From positions 129,801 through 193,800 of the forward strand of contig NZ_JADIKC010000010.1 in NCBI RefSeq assembly GCF_016905005.1: a stretch of 64,000 nt of DNA, given 5' to 3'. The stretch is from Dyella kyungheensis. Lineage in GTDB: Bacteria > Pseudomonadota > Gammaproteobacteria > Xanthomonadales > Rhodanobacteraceae. Numbering within the stretch: position 1 is the stretch's first letter; every line of letters starts with the position of its first letter. Of the stretch, positions 45,235 through 54,008 are shown one piece after another. The notes below the pieces were generated by a model, which made no database searches, had not been told where the DNA came from, and saw nothing but the letters and a program-made list of their open reading frames with translations. A program made the translations under genes and the position numbers.

Positions 45235-45717
45235 TTACAGCGGCTCGACGACCAGCGGCTCGCTATCCGCCGGAAAAGCCGACCACAGCGCGGCCATCGT
45301 CTCTCCCGTGACCGGATGCTTCAGTTGCGGCGCGATGTCCGCGATCGGCCGGAGCACGAAGGCACGGCGAAGCTCCTTGCGCGGAAGCTCCAGATGACCT
45401 TCGCCCTGAAGCACGAGGTCGTCGTACAACACGATGTCGACGTCGAGCGTGCGGTCGGAATAGCGCGGCACGTCGCGGCGGCGACCGTGGCGATCTTCCA
45501 GCGCGTGCAGCCACGCGTTGAGCGCTTCGGGCGAAAGATCCGTGTCCAGCCCCACGGCCAGGTTCACGAAGTCGGCGCCGTCGAAGCCCACCGACCGGCT
45601 GCGATAAGCCGGAGAGACGGTGAGCGCGCCGAAGCGCGCGCGCAACTCGTCGAGCGCGGCGCGGAGATAACGCAGGGGTTCGAGGTTGGAACCCAGGCTC
45701 AGGTAGGCACGTGCCAT
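45235..45717 (-). CDS. folK: HPPK, 2-amino-4-hydroxy-6-hydroxymethyldihydropteridine pyrophosphokinase
   Basis: A 160-residue FolK with N-terminal YLSLGSNLEP, SRSVGFDGADFVNLAV and SDRTLDVDIVLYDD, which supplies the Mg-binding acidic residues. It pyrophosphorylates 6-hydroxymethyl-dihydropterin in folate synthesis. It is 12 bp downstream of folB, the preceding pathway enzyme, forming a two-gene folate operon. Confidence 0.95.
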   Translation of the reverse strand: MARAYLSLGSNLEPLRYLRAALDELRARFGALTVSPAYRSRSVGFDGADFVNLAVGLDTDLSPEALNAWLHALEDRHGRRRDVPRYSDRTLDVDIVLYDDLVLQGEGHLELPRKELRRAFVLRPIADIAPQLKHPVTGETMAALWSAFPADSEPLVVEPL

Positions 45718-45729
45718 CGATTCAACGCG

Positions 45730-46089
45730 TCACTGCGGTCGTATGCCGCGTTCGATGCGCACGCCGACCGACTTCGCGCCGCGAACAGCGCCTGGCTTGG
45801 AGAGTTTCAGCCGCACCCACGACACCCCGAATTCTTCCCGGATGATCGCCGCGCATTGCTCCGCCAGCGTCTCCACCAGGCCGAAGCTGGAGGTGCCGAC
45901 GTAGTCGATCAGGCGCTTGGATACGTCCTTGTAGTTGAGCGTGAGTGCAATGTCGTCGCTCGCGGCGGGCACGGTGTTGTCGAACGCCATTTCGATGTCG
46001 AACGACAGCGTCTGCCGCACGCGGCGTTCCCAGTCGTAGATGCCGATCACGGCATCGATGCGCAGGTCTTCGATGAAAACGATATCCAT
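45730..46089 (-). CDS. folB: dihydroneopterin aldolase
   Basis: A 119-residue FolB: DIVFIEDLRIDAVIGIYDWERR at the N-terminus, LNYKDVSKRL, VETLAEQCAAII and KLSKPGAVRGAKSVGVRIER, whose lysine is the expected catalytic base. It makes 6-hydroxymethyl-dihydropterin for FolK. ATG 46089 matches the family start; an open frame upstream is unrelated sequence. Confidence 0.94.
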   Translation of the reverse strand: MDIVFIEDLRIDAVIGIYDWERRVRQTLSFDIEMAFDNTVPAASDDIALTLNYKDVSKRLIDYVGTSSFGLVETLAEQCAAIIREEFGVSWVRLKLSKPGAVRGAKSVGVRIERGIRPQ

Positions 46090-46141
46090 GGGAATAGGGT
46101 AGCGATCTCTCTGGGAGAGCGCACCCATGGAAGCAGCACCG

Positions 46142-47221
46142 TCACATCGCCGGCGGCAGCGTTTCCAGATCCCAGCGCGGAAACACCTGCACCGTTTCGT
46201 CCTGGTGCTGGCCATGCGCCAGGCGAATGGCGCCGGCCAGGGCGATCATGGCGCCGTTGTCGGTGCAGAAGGCCAGGCGCGGGAAATAGGTCTGGAAACC
46301 GTCCTTCTCACCGGCCGCCGCCAGTTCCGCGCGCAGGCGCTTGTTGGCGCCCACGCCACCGGCAATCACCAGGCGCTTCGCGCCGCTGGCTTGCAGGGCG
46401 CGACGGCACTTGATGATCATCGTGTCGACGATCGCTTCCTCGAACCCGCGCGCGATGTCGGCGCGGGTCTGGTCGCTCTGGTCCGACTGCTGCCAGGCGA
46501 GCAGCACCTGGGTTTTCAGGCCCGAGAAGCTGAAATCGAGGCCAGGGCGATCGGTCATCGGGCGGGAGAAGCGGAACGCGCCCGGTCTGCCCTGCTCCGC
46601 CAGCTTGGCCAGCGCCGGTCCACCCGGATAAGGCAGGCCCATCAGCTTGGCGGTCTTGTCGAAGGCTTCGCCGGCGGCGTCGTCGAGCGTATCGCCCAGG
46701 ATCTTGTATTCGCCGACGCCCTTCACCTGCACCAGCATGGAGTGGCCACCCGACACCAGCAGCGCCACGAACGGCGGCTCGGGCGGGTTTTCCTCCAGCA
46801 GCGGGGCCAGCAGGTGACCTTCCATGTGGTGCACGCCGATGGCCGGCACGCCAAGGGCCCAGGCCATGGCCCGGGCCGCGGAAGCCCCCACCAGCAGGGC
46901 GCCGACGAGGCCGGGGCCAGCGGTGTAAGCTACCCCTCCCAGGTCGGCCGTGGTCAGGCCCGCCTGGGTCAACGCCTCGCGCACCAGCGGCAGCAGTTTT
47001 CGCACATGGTCGCGACTGGCCAGTTCGGGTACCACCCCGCCGTATTCGGCGTGCAACTTGATCTGGCTGTAGAGAGTATGTGAAAGCAGGCCGTTGCCAG
47101 GCGCGCCGGGTTCCCAGCGCAACAGGGCCACACCGGTCTCGTCACAGGAGGTCTCGATGCCCAGCACCGGCTTGTTTGCCGGGGGGTTGGATTGGGGCTT
47201 TGAAATTGCTGTCGTTTCCAC
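46142..47221 (-). CDS. tsaD: tRNA N6-threonylcarbamoyladenosine synthase subunit TsaD
   Basis: A 359-residue Tsa[17 protein letters not shown], the metal-binding [10 protein letters not shown] histidines and SGGHSMLV. It transfers threonylcarbamoyl to A37 of ANN-reading tRNAs with TsaB and TsaE. The frame begins at GTG 47221 with an 18-residue N-terminal extension; a GTG at 47167 right before LGIETS gives the usual family length. The GTG 47221 start falls inside the divergent rpsU promoter, which favours the shorter form or a very short leader. Confidence 0.94.
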   Translation of the reverse strand: METTAISKPQSNPPANKPVLGIETSCDETGVALLRWEPGAPGNGLLSHTLYSQIKLHAEYGGVVPELASRDHVRKLLPLVREALTQAGLTTADLGGVAYTAGPGLVGALLVGASAARAMAWALGVPAIGVHHMEGHLLAPLLEENPPEPPFVALLVSGGHSMLVQVKGVGEYKILGDTLDDAAGEAFDKTAKLMGLPYPGGPALAKLAEQGRPGAFRFSRPMTDRPGLDFSFSGLKTQVLLAWQQSDQSDQTRADIARGFEEAIVDTMIIKCRRALQASGAKRLVIAGGVGANKRLRAELAAAGEKDGFQTYFPRLAFCTDNGAMIALAGAIRLAHGQHQDETVQVFPRWDLETLPPAM

Positions 47222-47229
47222 GTTATACT
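47200..47229 (+). promoter_or_regulatory. sigma-70 promoter of rpsU
   Basis: TTGAAA (47200-47205) and TATACT (47224-47229) are separated by 18 nt. Predicted start near 47236 leaves a leader of about 55 nt before rpsU. Confidence 0.75.
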
Positions 47230-47290
47230 TCGCGGCTCACCGTATTCAAACGGCTCGTTCAGGCGAGCCAGTCTAACACTTGGAGTCTCC

Positions 47291-47506
47291 ATGCCCAGCG
47301 TAAAAGTCCGCGAGAACGAGCCGTTCGAGCTTGCCCTCCGTCGCTTCAAGCGCACCTGCGAAAAGGCCGGCGTCCTGGCTGAAACCCGCAAGCGCGAGTT
47401 CTATGAGAAGCCGACCCAGGAGCGTAAGCGCAAGCGCGCTGCCGCGGTGAAGCGTCACCTGCGTCGCCTCTCGCGCGACACGTCGCGTCGCACGCGCCTG
47501 TACTGA
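47291..47506 (+). CDS. rpsU: 30S ribosomal protein S21
   Basis: A 71-residue, highly basic S21: [45 protein letters not shown]. It binds the 30S platform near the anti-Shine-Dalgarno region. It lies upstream of a YqeY-like gene and dnaG, as in many proteobacteria, but an intrinsic terminator follows it. Confidence 0.98.
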   Translation: MPSVKVRENEPFELALRRFKRTCEKAGVLAETRKREFYEKPTQERKRKRAAAVKRHLRRLSRDTSRRTRLY

Positions 47507-47620
47507 GCCCGCCGTCCGCCTGGCGGACGATCCGCGGTTCGGGCGCCTCTGGCGTCGTTACAGGTAGCTTGGCAGCTGGCGCGTTTCAATCCGCTGCCGC
47601 TGTCTTCGTAGACCTACACT

Positions 47621-47652
47621 AGCCGGCGTTGCCTCAAGCAACGCCGGCTTTT
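47621..47652 (+). terminator. intrinsic terminator after rpsU
   Basis: AGCCGGCGTTGC and GCAACGCCGGCT form a perfect 12-bp stem with a CTCAA loop, followed by TTTGTGTTT. The YqeY-like gene starts 23 bp later, so most rpsU transcripts should end before it. Confidence 0.9.
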
Positions 47653-47674
47653 GTGTTTCCCGAGGAAAAGACCC

Positions 47675-48121
47675 ATGACTCTGAAGCAACAGCTCACCGA
47701 TGACATGAAGACCGCCATGCGTGGCGGCGAGAAGGATCGCCTGGGCGTGATCCGGCTGATCCTGGCGGCGATCAAGCAGCGCGAAGTGGACGAGCGCATC
47801 GAGCTGGACGACGTGCAGACGCTGGCCGTGCTGGAGAAGATGGTCAAGCAGCGCAAGGATTCGATCAGCCAGTTCGAGGCGGCGAGTCGCCAGGACCTAG
47901 CCGACATCGAGAAGGCCGAGATGAAGGTGATCGAGGTCTACCTGCCGGCCAAGCTGGGCGATGAGGAAATCGATGCGCTGATCACCGCGGCCATCGCCGA
48001 AACCGGCGCCAGCTCGGCCCGCGACATGGGCAAGGTGGTGGCGGCAGTGAAGGAAAAGGCCGCCGGCCGCGCCGACATGGGCGTGGTGTCGAGCCGCATC
48101 AAGAGCCGTCTGGCCGGCTGA
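47675..48121 (+). CDS. GatB/YqeY domain protein
   Basis: This 148-residue protein matches the YqeY family: LKQQLTDDMKTAMRGGEKDRLGVIRLILAAIKQREVD, and a C-terminal ARDMGKVVAAVKEKAAGRADMGVVSSRIKSRL resembling the GatB tail that contacts tRNA. Role is uncertain; it is often linked to rpsU and dnaG. ATG 47675 has GAGGA about 8 nt upstream. Confidence 0.92.
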   Translation: MTLKQQLTDDMKTAMRGGEKDRLGVIRLILAAIKQREVDERIELDDVQTLAVLEKMVKQRKDSISQFEAASRQDLADIEKAEMKVIEVYLPAKLGDEEIDALITAAIAETGASSARDMGKVVAAVKEKAAGRADMGVVSSRIKSRLAG

Positions 48122-48161
48122 TCGCCCGCCACTGCTGCCGGCGCCACAAGGCGCTGGCAGG

Positions 48162-48191
48162 GCTGCCGGCCATCGCCTGAAGGCCGGCAGC
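48162..48191 (+). terminator. hairpin after the YqeY-like gene, possible terminator
   Basis: GCTGCCGGCC and GGCCGGCAGC form a perfect 10-bp stem with a 10-nt loop about 40 bp after the stop. No T-run follows, so Rho-independent termination is doubtful. Confidence 0.35.
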
Positions 48192-48303
48192 ATCACCGAA
48201 CCTGCATCGTCTGCACGACGGCGCTGCACGGCCTTCACATATCGGAACCTACAACGGCACGGCCACCGGAGCCTCCGGTGCCCTTCTCCAATGGGAGCGA
48301 CAC

Positions 48304-48474
48304 ATGCTTAAGTGGGCCATCATTCTTGCCATCGTTTCGATCGTTACCGGCTGGCTGGGCTTCGGCACGCTATCGGGCGTGACCGGCGCGATCGCCAAGG
48401 TGCTGTTCGCGATCTTCATCATCCTGTTCCTGCTCGCCCTGCTGGCGGTGTTCGGCATCATCCACATGGCCTAG
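48304..48474 (+). CDS. small hydrophobic DUF1328/YtjA-family protein
   Basis: A 56-residue protein beginning MLKWAIILAIVSIVTGWLG and continuing through FGTLSGVTGAIAKVLFAIF into a hydrophobic end. The pattern is that of the DUF1328 (YtjA) family of tiny two-span membrane proteins of unknown function, often stress-inducible. GGGAG lies 6 nt before ATG 48304, and the gene ends with TAG at 48472-48474. Confidence 0.88.
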   Translation: MLKWAIILAIVSIVTGWLGFGTLSGVTGAIAKVLFAIFIILFLLALLAVFGIIHMA

Positions 48475-48495
48475 CAAGCAGGCGCTTCGAGGGCC

Positions 48496-49152
48496 TCAGT
48501 CGATGAGGCGCTCCATGCGCCGGTGGTCGGGCACCCGGCCGCGTTCGTTGGCGAGTCGCGATTTGCGCTCGCCGACGACCTTGAAACCGGCGCGGCGATA
48601 GAGGGCTTCGGCGCGGGGGTTGCTGGCGGCGACGTCGAGCACCACGCGGCTGCGGCCCACGTCGCGGGCCATGCCCACCAGTTGATCGATGAGCGCGCGG
48701 CCCACGCCGTGCCCGCGCAGTTCGGGCAGCACGGCGAGATGGGCCAGGTAATGCATGTCGCCGTGGGGTGGCTGGATCACCGACTCCACGCGCAGACCGC
48801 GCGCGATGACGCCCAGGCCGCGGCGCAACCCATAGTGACGAAGGATCTGGCGGGCCGCCGCCAGCGTGAACCGCCATTTGGCTTCGGCGCCGAAACCCGC
48901 GCCCACCGCCACCACCTTGCCCTCGACCTGGCCCACCCAATGGTTGCGCCAGCCGAATTCGCCGGCGCCGTCGACGAAGCAATGCTGCAGGAAAGCCCGC
49001 GCATCGCCGCCGTCGCGGGTGGTGAACACATAGTCGAAGGCCACCGGGCCGGAGCTGTAGATCAACGGCACGGCCACGGCGGCATCTTCCGGCGCCGCCG
49101 GGCGAAAGCGCACCTGCAGGCCCGCCCCGCCCATTCCCAGCACATGTCCCAT
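48496..49152 (-). CDS. GNAT-family N-acetyltransferase
   Basis: This 218-residue protein has a C-terminal GNAT core: YLAHLAVLPELRGHGVGRALIDQLV (the acetyl-CoA loop RGHGVG), then DVAASNPRAEALYRRAGFKVVGE. The N-terminal half is less conserved (VRFRPAAPEDAAVAVPLIY). Substrate unknown. ATG 49152 is preferred; ATG 49134 is possible. It is antiparallel between a DUF1328 gene and dnaG. Confidence 0.85.
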   Translation of the reverse strand: MGHVLGMGGAGLQVRFRPAAPEDAAVAVPLIYSSGPVAFDYVFTTRDGGDARAFLQHCFVDGAGEFGWRNHWVGQVEGKVVAVGAGFGAEAKWRFTLAAARQILRHYGLRRGLGVIARGLRVESVIQPPHGDMHYLAHLAVLPELRGHGVGRALIDQLVGMARDVGRSRVVLDVAASNPRAEALYRRAGFKVVGERKSRLANERGRVPDHRRMERLID

Positions 49153-49284
49153 AGCACCCCCGGCCTTCGCCACGCCCCGGGTATCAGCATAGGGCAGCCT
49201 GATGTCAGCGCTAGTGGGGCACCAGGCCCTGGCTGGGGGTAAAAGCGGCCAGAGTCCTGCCGCAACCGATAGACTAGGGTGCTT

Positions 49285-51048
49285 ATGCGCGGACGTATCC
49301 CTGACAGCTTCATCGACGAATTGCTTGCCCGCGTCGACATCGTCGACGTGATCGAGCGGCGCGTGCCGTTGAAGAAGGCGGGGCGCGAATGGACCGCCTG
49401 CTGCCCCTTTCACAACGAGCGCTCGCCGTCGTTCTACGTGAGTCCCGCCAAGCAGTTCTTCCACTGCTTTGGCTGCGGTGCGCACGGCAGCGCGGTGAAG
49501 TTCCTGATGGACTATGAGCGCCTGGAATTCCCCGATGCGGTGGAGGAACTGGCGCAGTCGGTCGGGCTCACCGTGCCGCGCGAAGGCGGCGACGACCGCG
49601 TACAACGCGAAGACAAGACCGATCTCTACGCCCTGCTCGATTCGGCCGCGCGCTGGTACGAAAACGAACTGCCGAAGAACGCCGAAGCACAGGCGTACTG
49701 CAAGAAGCGCGGCCTCGATGCGCAGACCATCCAGCGTTTTCGCATCGGCTGGGCGCCCGCCGGCTTCGATGGCGTGATGAAGGCCCTGGGTGGCAGCGAA
49801 CGTCGCACGCAGCTGCTCAACGAAGCGGGCATGGTGGCTAGCAACGAGCGCGGCAGTCGCTACGACCGTTTCCGCGAGCGGCTGATGTTTCCCATCCTCG
49901 ATCGCCGCGGCCGTGTGATCGCGTTCGGCGGGAGGATTATCGCCAGCGCGCCGGCCGTCCGCGAAGGCCAGCAGCAAAAGGAACCGGGGCCGAAGTACCT
50001 CAATTCGCCGGAAACGCCGCTGTTCCACAAGGGCCGCGAACTGTTCGCGATGTGGCAGGTGAAGCAGGCGAACCCGAGCCTGGCGCGCATCGTGGTGGTC
50101 GAGGGCTACATGGACGTGATCGCCATGCACCAGGCCGGCCTGCCCATCGCGGTTGCCACGCTGGGCACGGCCACCACGCCCGAACACACCGAAGTATTGT
50201 TTCGCGCGGCGCCCGACGTGGTGTTCTGTTTCGACGGCGATCGCGCCGGCCGCGCGGCCGCGTGGAAGGCGCTCGAATCGGCGCTGCCGCGCTTGCGCGA
50301 CGGCCGCCAGGCGTACTTCCTGTTCCTGCCTGATGGCGAAGATCCGGATTCGCTGATCCGCAAGGAAGGCAAGGACGGTTTCGAGAAGCGCCTGAAGGCC
50401 GCCACACCGCTCTCCGAATACTTCTTCGGCGAGCTGGCGCACGACGTGGATACCGCCAGCCTCGATGGCCGCGCACGCCTCGCCGAACGCGCCCGCCCGC
50501 TGATCGCGCGCCTGCCCGATGGCGCGTTCCGCGACCTGATGGCACAGGAGCTGGAGAAGCGCACCGGTGCGCGCGCGACGCTGGAAAATTCGCCGGCACC
50601 ACGCACGGCGTTGCAGCGCCCTACCGTGGTGCAGCGTTCACTGGTGCGCAGCGCCATCGCCCTGCTGCTGGCCCAGCCCGGCGTGGCCGAACAGGTGGAG
50701 CGCCCCTACGGGTTTCTACGCATGGACAAGCCGGGCGTGGAACTGCTGGCCGAACTGATCGACATGGCCCGTTCGCGCCCCGGCATCAACTCCGCCATGC
50801 TGGTGGAACATTTTGCCGAACGCTCCGAATACCCGGCCCTGCAGAAGCTGATGGCCGCCATGGTGGTGGGCGAGCCGGAAGCCCAGCGTGCGGAGTTCTT
50901 CGACGCCCTGCGACGGATGGAAGAGCAGGCCGTGATCCAACGTCGGGACTGGCTGACCGCCAAGAGCCGCGAAGGCCACCTCGACAGCGCCGAGAAAGCC
51001 GAACTGCGCGAACTCCTGGCCGCGCGAGTCACCACGCGTCCGTCCTGA
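49285..51048 (+). CDS. dnaG: DNA primase
   Basis: A 587-residue DnaG: N-terminal zinc finger CPFH-x17-CFGC (residues about 40-65), the RNA polymerase core (RIVVVEGYMDVIAMHQAG toprim motif, then FCFDGDRAGRAAAW) and a C-terminal DnaB-binding domain. It makes RNA primers at replication forks. ATG 49285 matches the family start; GTG 49279 is two codons upstream. rpoD, its usual downstream neighbour, is absent: a DedA gene follows instead. Confidence 0.97.
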   Translation: MRGRIPDSFIDELLARVDIVDVIERRVPLKKAGREWTACCPFHNERSPSFYVSPAKQFFHCFGCGAHGSAVKFLMDYERLEFPDAVEELAQSVGLTVPREGGDDRVQREDKTDLYALLDSAARWYENELPKNAEAQAYCKKRGLDAQTIQRFRIGWAPAGFDGVMKALGGSERRTQLLNEAGMVASNERGSRYDRFRERLMFPILDRRGRVIAFGGRIIASAPAVREGQQQKEPGPKYLNSPETPLFHKGRELFAMWQVKQANPSLARIVVVEGYMDVIAMHQAGLPIAVATLGTATTPEHTEVLFRAAPDVVFCFDGDRAGRAAAWKALESALPRLRDGRQAYFLFLPDGEDPDSLIRKEGKDGFEKRLKAATPLSEYFFGELAHDVDTASLDGRARLAERARPLIARLPDGAFRDLMAQELEKRTGARATLENSPAPRTALQRPTVVQRSLVRSAIALLLAQPGVAEQVERPYGFLRMDKPGVELLAELIDMARSRPGINSAMLVEHFAERSEYPALQKLMAAMVVGEPEAQRAEFFDALRRMEEQAVIQRRDWLTAKSREGHLDSAEKAELRELLAARVTTRPS

Positions 51049-51156
51049 CCCGTGAGACAAATTCTGGGGTGCAGTCCTCCTCGGCATGAAAAGAACAGGG
51101 TTCTAACTATTGGCCCTGCAAGATTGCGCCTCAGCCCGGCCCTCTTCCGTATGGGA

Positions 51157-51179
51157 GCAGGGGCATGGAGCGCCCCTGC
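51157..51179 (+). other. hairpin in the dnaG-dedA spacer
   Basis: GCAGGGGC and GCCCCTGC form an 8-bp stem with a 7-nt loop in the 205-bp spacer. No T-run follows; it may be an mRNA structure or a weak terminator. Confidence 0.35.
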
Positions 51180-51253
51180 GCTGCCGCAAGCGTACGGACG
51201 TCTTCGTATGGGATCATCGGCCCCTCTTGTGAGTCACGGTTAGTCCGCCCTGC

Positions 51254-51880
51254 ATGGAACTGCTTGAACGACTGGTCACGGTGTTCGCCGAAAACGGCTA
51301 CCTCGCGGTATTCATCGCGTTGTTGCTGTGCGGCGCCGGCGTGCCGTTGCCCGAAGACATCACCCTGGTCGCGGGCGGCGTCATTGCCGGCCTGGGCTAT
51401 GCCAACGTGCACACCATGTTCGGCATCGGCATGGCCGGTGTGCTGGTCGGCGATTCGGGCATGTTCCTGCTCGGCCATCATTTCGGCGCGCGCATCCTCA
51501 AGCTGCGCTTCGTCGCGCGCGTGCTCACGCCCGAACGCTACGCCAAGGTGCAACACAAGTTCGAGCGCTACGGCAATCGCCTGATGTTCATCGCGCGCTT
51601 CCTGCCGGGCATGCGCACCGCCGTGTTCATCACCGCGGGATCCACCCATCGCGTGTCGTTCCTGCGCTTCTTCCTGCTCGACGGACTGGCCGCGCTGATC
51701 AGCGTGCCGATCTGGGTCTACCTGGGGTACTTCGGCGCCGACAACCACCAATGGCTGGCGATGTGGATCCATCGAGGCCAGAACGGCCTGTGGCTGGTCG
51801 GCGCCGCGGCGCTGATCGTGGCGCTGGTGCTGTGGTGGCGGCACAAGCGGCGGGTGGCGTGCGAGTCGGGTTCGCAGTGA
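51254..51880 (+). CDS. DedA/SNARE-associated family membrane protein
   Basis: This 208-residue protein has the DedA pattern: ALLLCGAGVPLPEDITLVAGG and RFLPGMRTAVFITAG, with the acidic residue and arginine that DedA transporters require, and four to five spans. DedA proteins act in lipid flipping (for example undecaprenyl-phosphate recycling) and membrane homeostasis. It is followed after 13 bp by a pentapeptide-repeat gene. Confidence 0.9.
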   Translation: MELLERLVTVFAENGYLAVFIALLLCGAGVPLPEDITLVAGGVIAGLGYANVHTMFGIGMAGVLVGDSGMFLLGHHFGARILKLRFVARVLTPERYAKVQHKFERYGNRLMFIARFLPGMRTAVFITAGSTHRVSFLRFFLLDGLAALISVPIWVYLGYFGADNHQWLAMWIHRGQNGLWLVGAAALIVALVLWWRHKRRVACESGSQ

Positions 51881-51893
51881 TGCCTGCCCGCGC

Positions 51894-52496
51894 ATGACCG
51901 AGCACACCCTGAGCGAAAGCGAATACGACGACGCCGTTTTCGAGAACCTCGATCTCACCGGCGCCACGCTGGAAGGCATCCGCTTCCGCGACTGCAGCTT
52001 CACGCGCTGCAACTTCAGCGAGGCGACGCTCGCCCGCTGCCGCTTCAGCGACTGCCAGTTCCAGGACTGCAACCTCAGCCTCGCCACCCTCACCGGCAGC
52101 GGCTTCGATGGCGTGACCTTCACCGACTGCAAGATGGTCGGCATCCACTGGACGAAAGCCCACTGGCCACGCATACGCACGGCCAGGGCCCTCGTTTTCC
52201 GGCGTTGCGTGCTGAACGACTCGTCGTTCTTCGGGTTGGACCTGCGCGAGTGCGAGCTGACCGAATGCCGCGCCATCGACGTCGACTTCACCGATGCCAA
52301 CTGCGAGGACGCCGATTTCCGCGATACGGACCTGAGCGACAGCGTGTTCGCCCGCACGCGGCTGGTCGGCGCCAACTTCACCGATGCGCAGAACTACCGC
52401 ATCGACCTCTTCAACAATGACGTCAAGCGCGCCCGCTTCTCGTTGCCAGAAGCCGTTTCACTGCTCTACAGCCTCGATATCGAACTGCAGGAATGA
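51894..52496 (+). CDS. pentapeptide-repeat protein
   Basis: This 200-residue protein consists almost entirely of A(D/N)LXX-type repeats, many with cysteine (FRDCSFTRCNFSEATLARCRFSDCQFQDCNLS), forming a right-handed quadrilateral helix. Some family members mimic DNA and protect gyrase, but the cytosolic role here is unknown. It begins 13 bp after the DedA gene, so the two are probably co-transcribed. Confidence 0.88.
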   Translation: MTEHTLSESEYDDAVFENLDLTGATLEGIRFRDCSFTRCNFSEATLARCRFSDCQFQDCNLSLATLTGSGFDGVTFTDCKMVGIHWTKAHWPRIRTARALVFRRCVLNDSSFFGLDLRECELTECRAIDVDFTDANCEDADFRDTDLSDSVFARTRLVGANFTDAQNYRIDLFNNDVKRARFSLPEAVSLLYSLDIELQE

Positions 52497-52503
52497 CCGG
52501 GCT

Positions 52504-54006
52504 TCAGCGCGGCCCGGCCGCCGGGGTCGATGCCACGCTGCCCGCGTCCTGCCGATGCCACCAGCCGCCACCGAGCGCCTGGAACAGCGCCACCGTATCG
52601 GCATAGCGCGCCGCCCTCGCCTGCACCGAACTCAGTGCCGCTTGCTGCCAGACGAGCTGTGCGTTGAGCATCGCGCTTTCGCTGAGGTCGCCCAGGGCGA
52701 GTTGGCGCCTGGCGATATCAAGACTGTGTTCGGCGGCTTGCTCGGCCCGCTCGGCAGCAGCCAGCGCACGCGCATCCGCGTCGATGGCGTGCAGCGTGTC
52801 CGCCACGTTCTGCACGGCACCAAGCACGGTGCTTCGGTACTGCGCCGCTGCCTGGCGATACGCAGCCTCGGCACCGCGCTGCTTGTGCTTCAGCGAGCCA
52901 CCGTCGAACAAAGGCTGCGTCACCGTTGCGCCCACCGCCCAGAAGCCGCTGCCCGCCGCGAATAACTGGCTGGTTCGTTCCGAAGCGCCACCCAAGGCCG
53001 CGTTGATCTGCACGTTGGGCAAGCGATTGGCGATCGCCACGCCGACCTGCGCACTGGCCGAATGCAGTTGCTCTTCCGCCGCACGCACATCCGGACGCTG
53101 TTCGACCAGCTGCGCAGGCAGGCTGATCGGCAGTTCGCTGGGCAGTTGCAGCGCATCGAGCTGAAACTGGGCATCGATGGGCTGATCCGGCGTTCGCCCG
53201 GTCAGGGTGGCCAGGAGATCGCGTTGTTGCGCCAGCTGCTTGTCCAGCGGCGGCAAGGTGGCGCGGCTTTGCTCCAGTACGGCGACCTGCACCGCGATGG
53301 CCGCATCGGACGCATCGCCCAGCTCGTGTTGCCGCTTCAGGGTAGCGAGGATCGTCTCCTGCTCGCCGATGATCTTCCGCGTCAGTTCCATCTGCGCACG
53401 CAACGATGCTTCCTGGATCGCCGCGTTCACCACATTGCTGGTCAGAGTGAGATACGTCGCTTCCAGCTGAAAGCGCTGTGCATTGGCCTGGGCCGCCAGC
53501 GACTCCACCTGCCGACGGTTGGCGCCCCAGATGTCGAGCGTATAGGACACGCTGACCTGCGCCGTGGTCAGCGTGTACAGGTCGGCGTTCGATGCCACGC
53601 CGCTGGCGACGTCGTTGGCATCGTTCTGGCGCGTGGAATTCGCGCTGGCGTTGACGGTCGGAAAGTACGCACCGCGTTGTGCATACACCGATTCCCAGGC
53701 GACCTGCAGCGCGGCGTGAGCCGCCTCGATATCGGCGTTGTGTTTCAGCGCGTCATCGATCAGGCCGTTGAGCGGCGCGGAGTGGAATAAGGTCCACCAC
53801 TGGCCGGGAATATCCATCGAGGCCAGGACGTGCTGCGCCTCGCCGCCCGGGCCCGCCGCCGATCCCGTGTCGGTAGCGATGGGCGTCGGTGCATAGGCGC
53901 GAGCCTGGGGCGCCTCGGGCCGCTGATAGTCCGGGCCGACGGTGCAGCCAGCGAGCGCGATGGCCACGCTGAAGGCGAGCACGGAACGGTAGAGGGTCTT
54001 GGTCAT
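52504..54006 (-). CDS. RND efflux outer-membrane factor (NodT/OprM family)
   Basis: This 500-residue lipoprotein precursor has a lipobox LAGC, then CTVGPDYQRPEAP, and two repeated TolC-like halves (ADIEAAHAALQVAWESVYAQRGAYFPTV; VEQRPDVRAAEEQLHSASAQVGVAIANRLPN). It is the outer-membrane duct for the pump encoded upstream in the operon. ATG 54006 overlaps the pump gene stop at 54009-54011 region; GTG 54012 is an alternative. Last gene of the operon. Confidence 0.93.
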   Translation of the reverse strand: MTKTLYRSVLAFSVAIALAGCTVGPDYQRPEAPQARAYAPTPIATDTGSAAGPGGEAQHVLASMDIPGQWWTLFHSAPLNGLIDDALKHNADIEAAHAALQVAWESVYAQRGAYFPTVNASANSTRQNDANDVASGVASNADLYTLTTAQVSVSYTLDIWGANRRQVESLAAQANAQRFQLEATYLTLTSNVVNAAIQEASLRAQMELTRKIIGEQETILATLKRQHELGDASDAAIAVQVAVLEQSRATLPPLDKQLAQQRDLLATLTGRTPDQPIDAQFQLDALQLPSELPISLPAQLVEQRPDVRAAEEQLHSASAQVGVAIANRLPNVQINAALGGASERTSQLFAAGSGFWAVGATVTQPLFDGGSLKHKQRGAEAAYRQAAAQYRSTVLGAVQNVADTLHAIDADARALAAAERAEQAAEHSLDIARRQLALGDLSESAMLNAQLVWQQAALSSVQARAARYADTVALFQALGGGWWHRQDAGSVASTPAAGPR

Positions 54007-54008
54007 GA

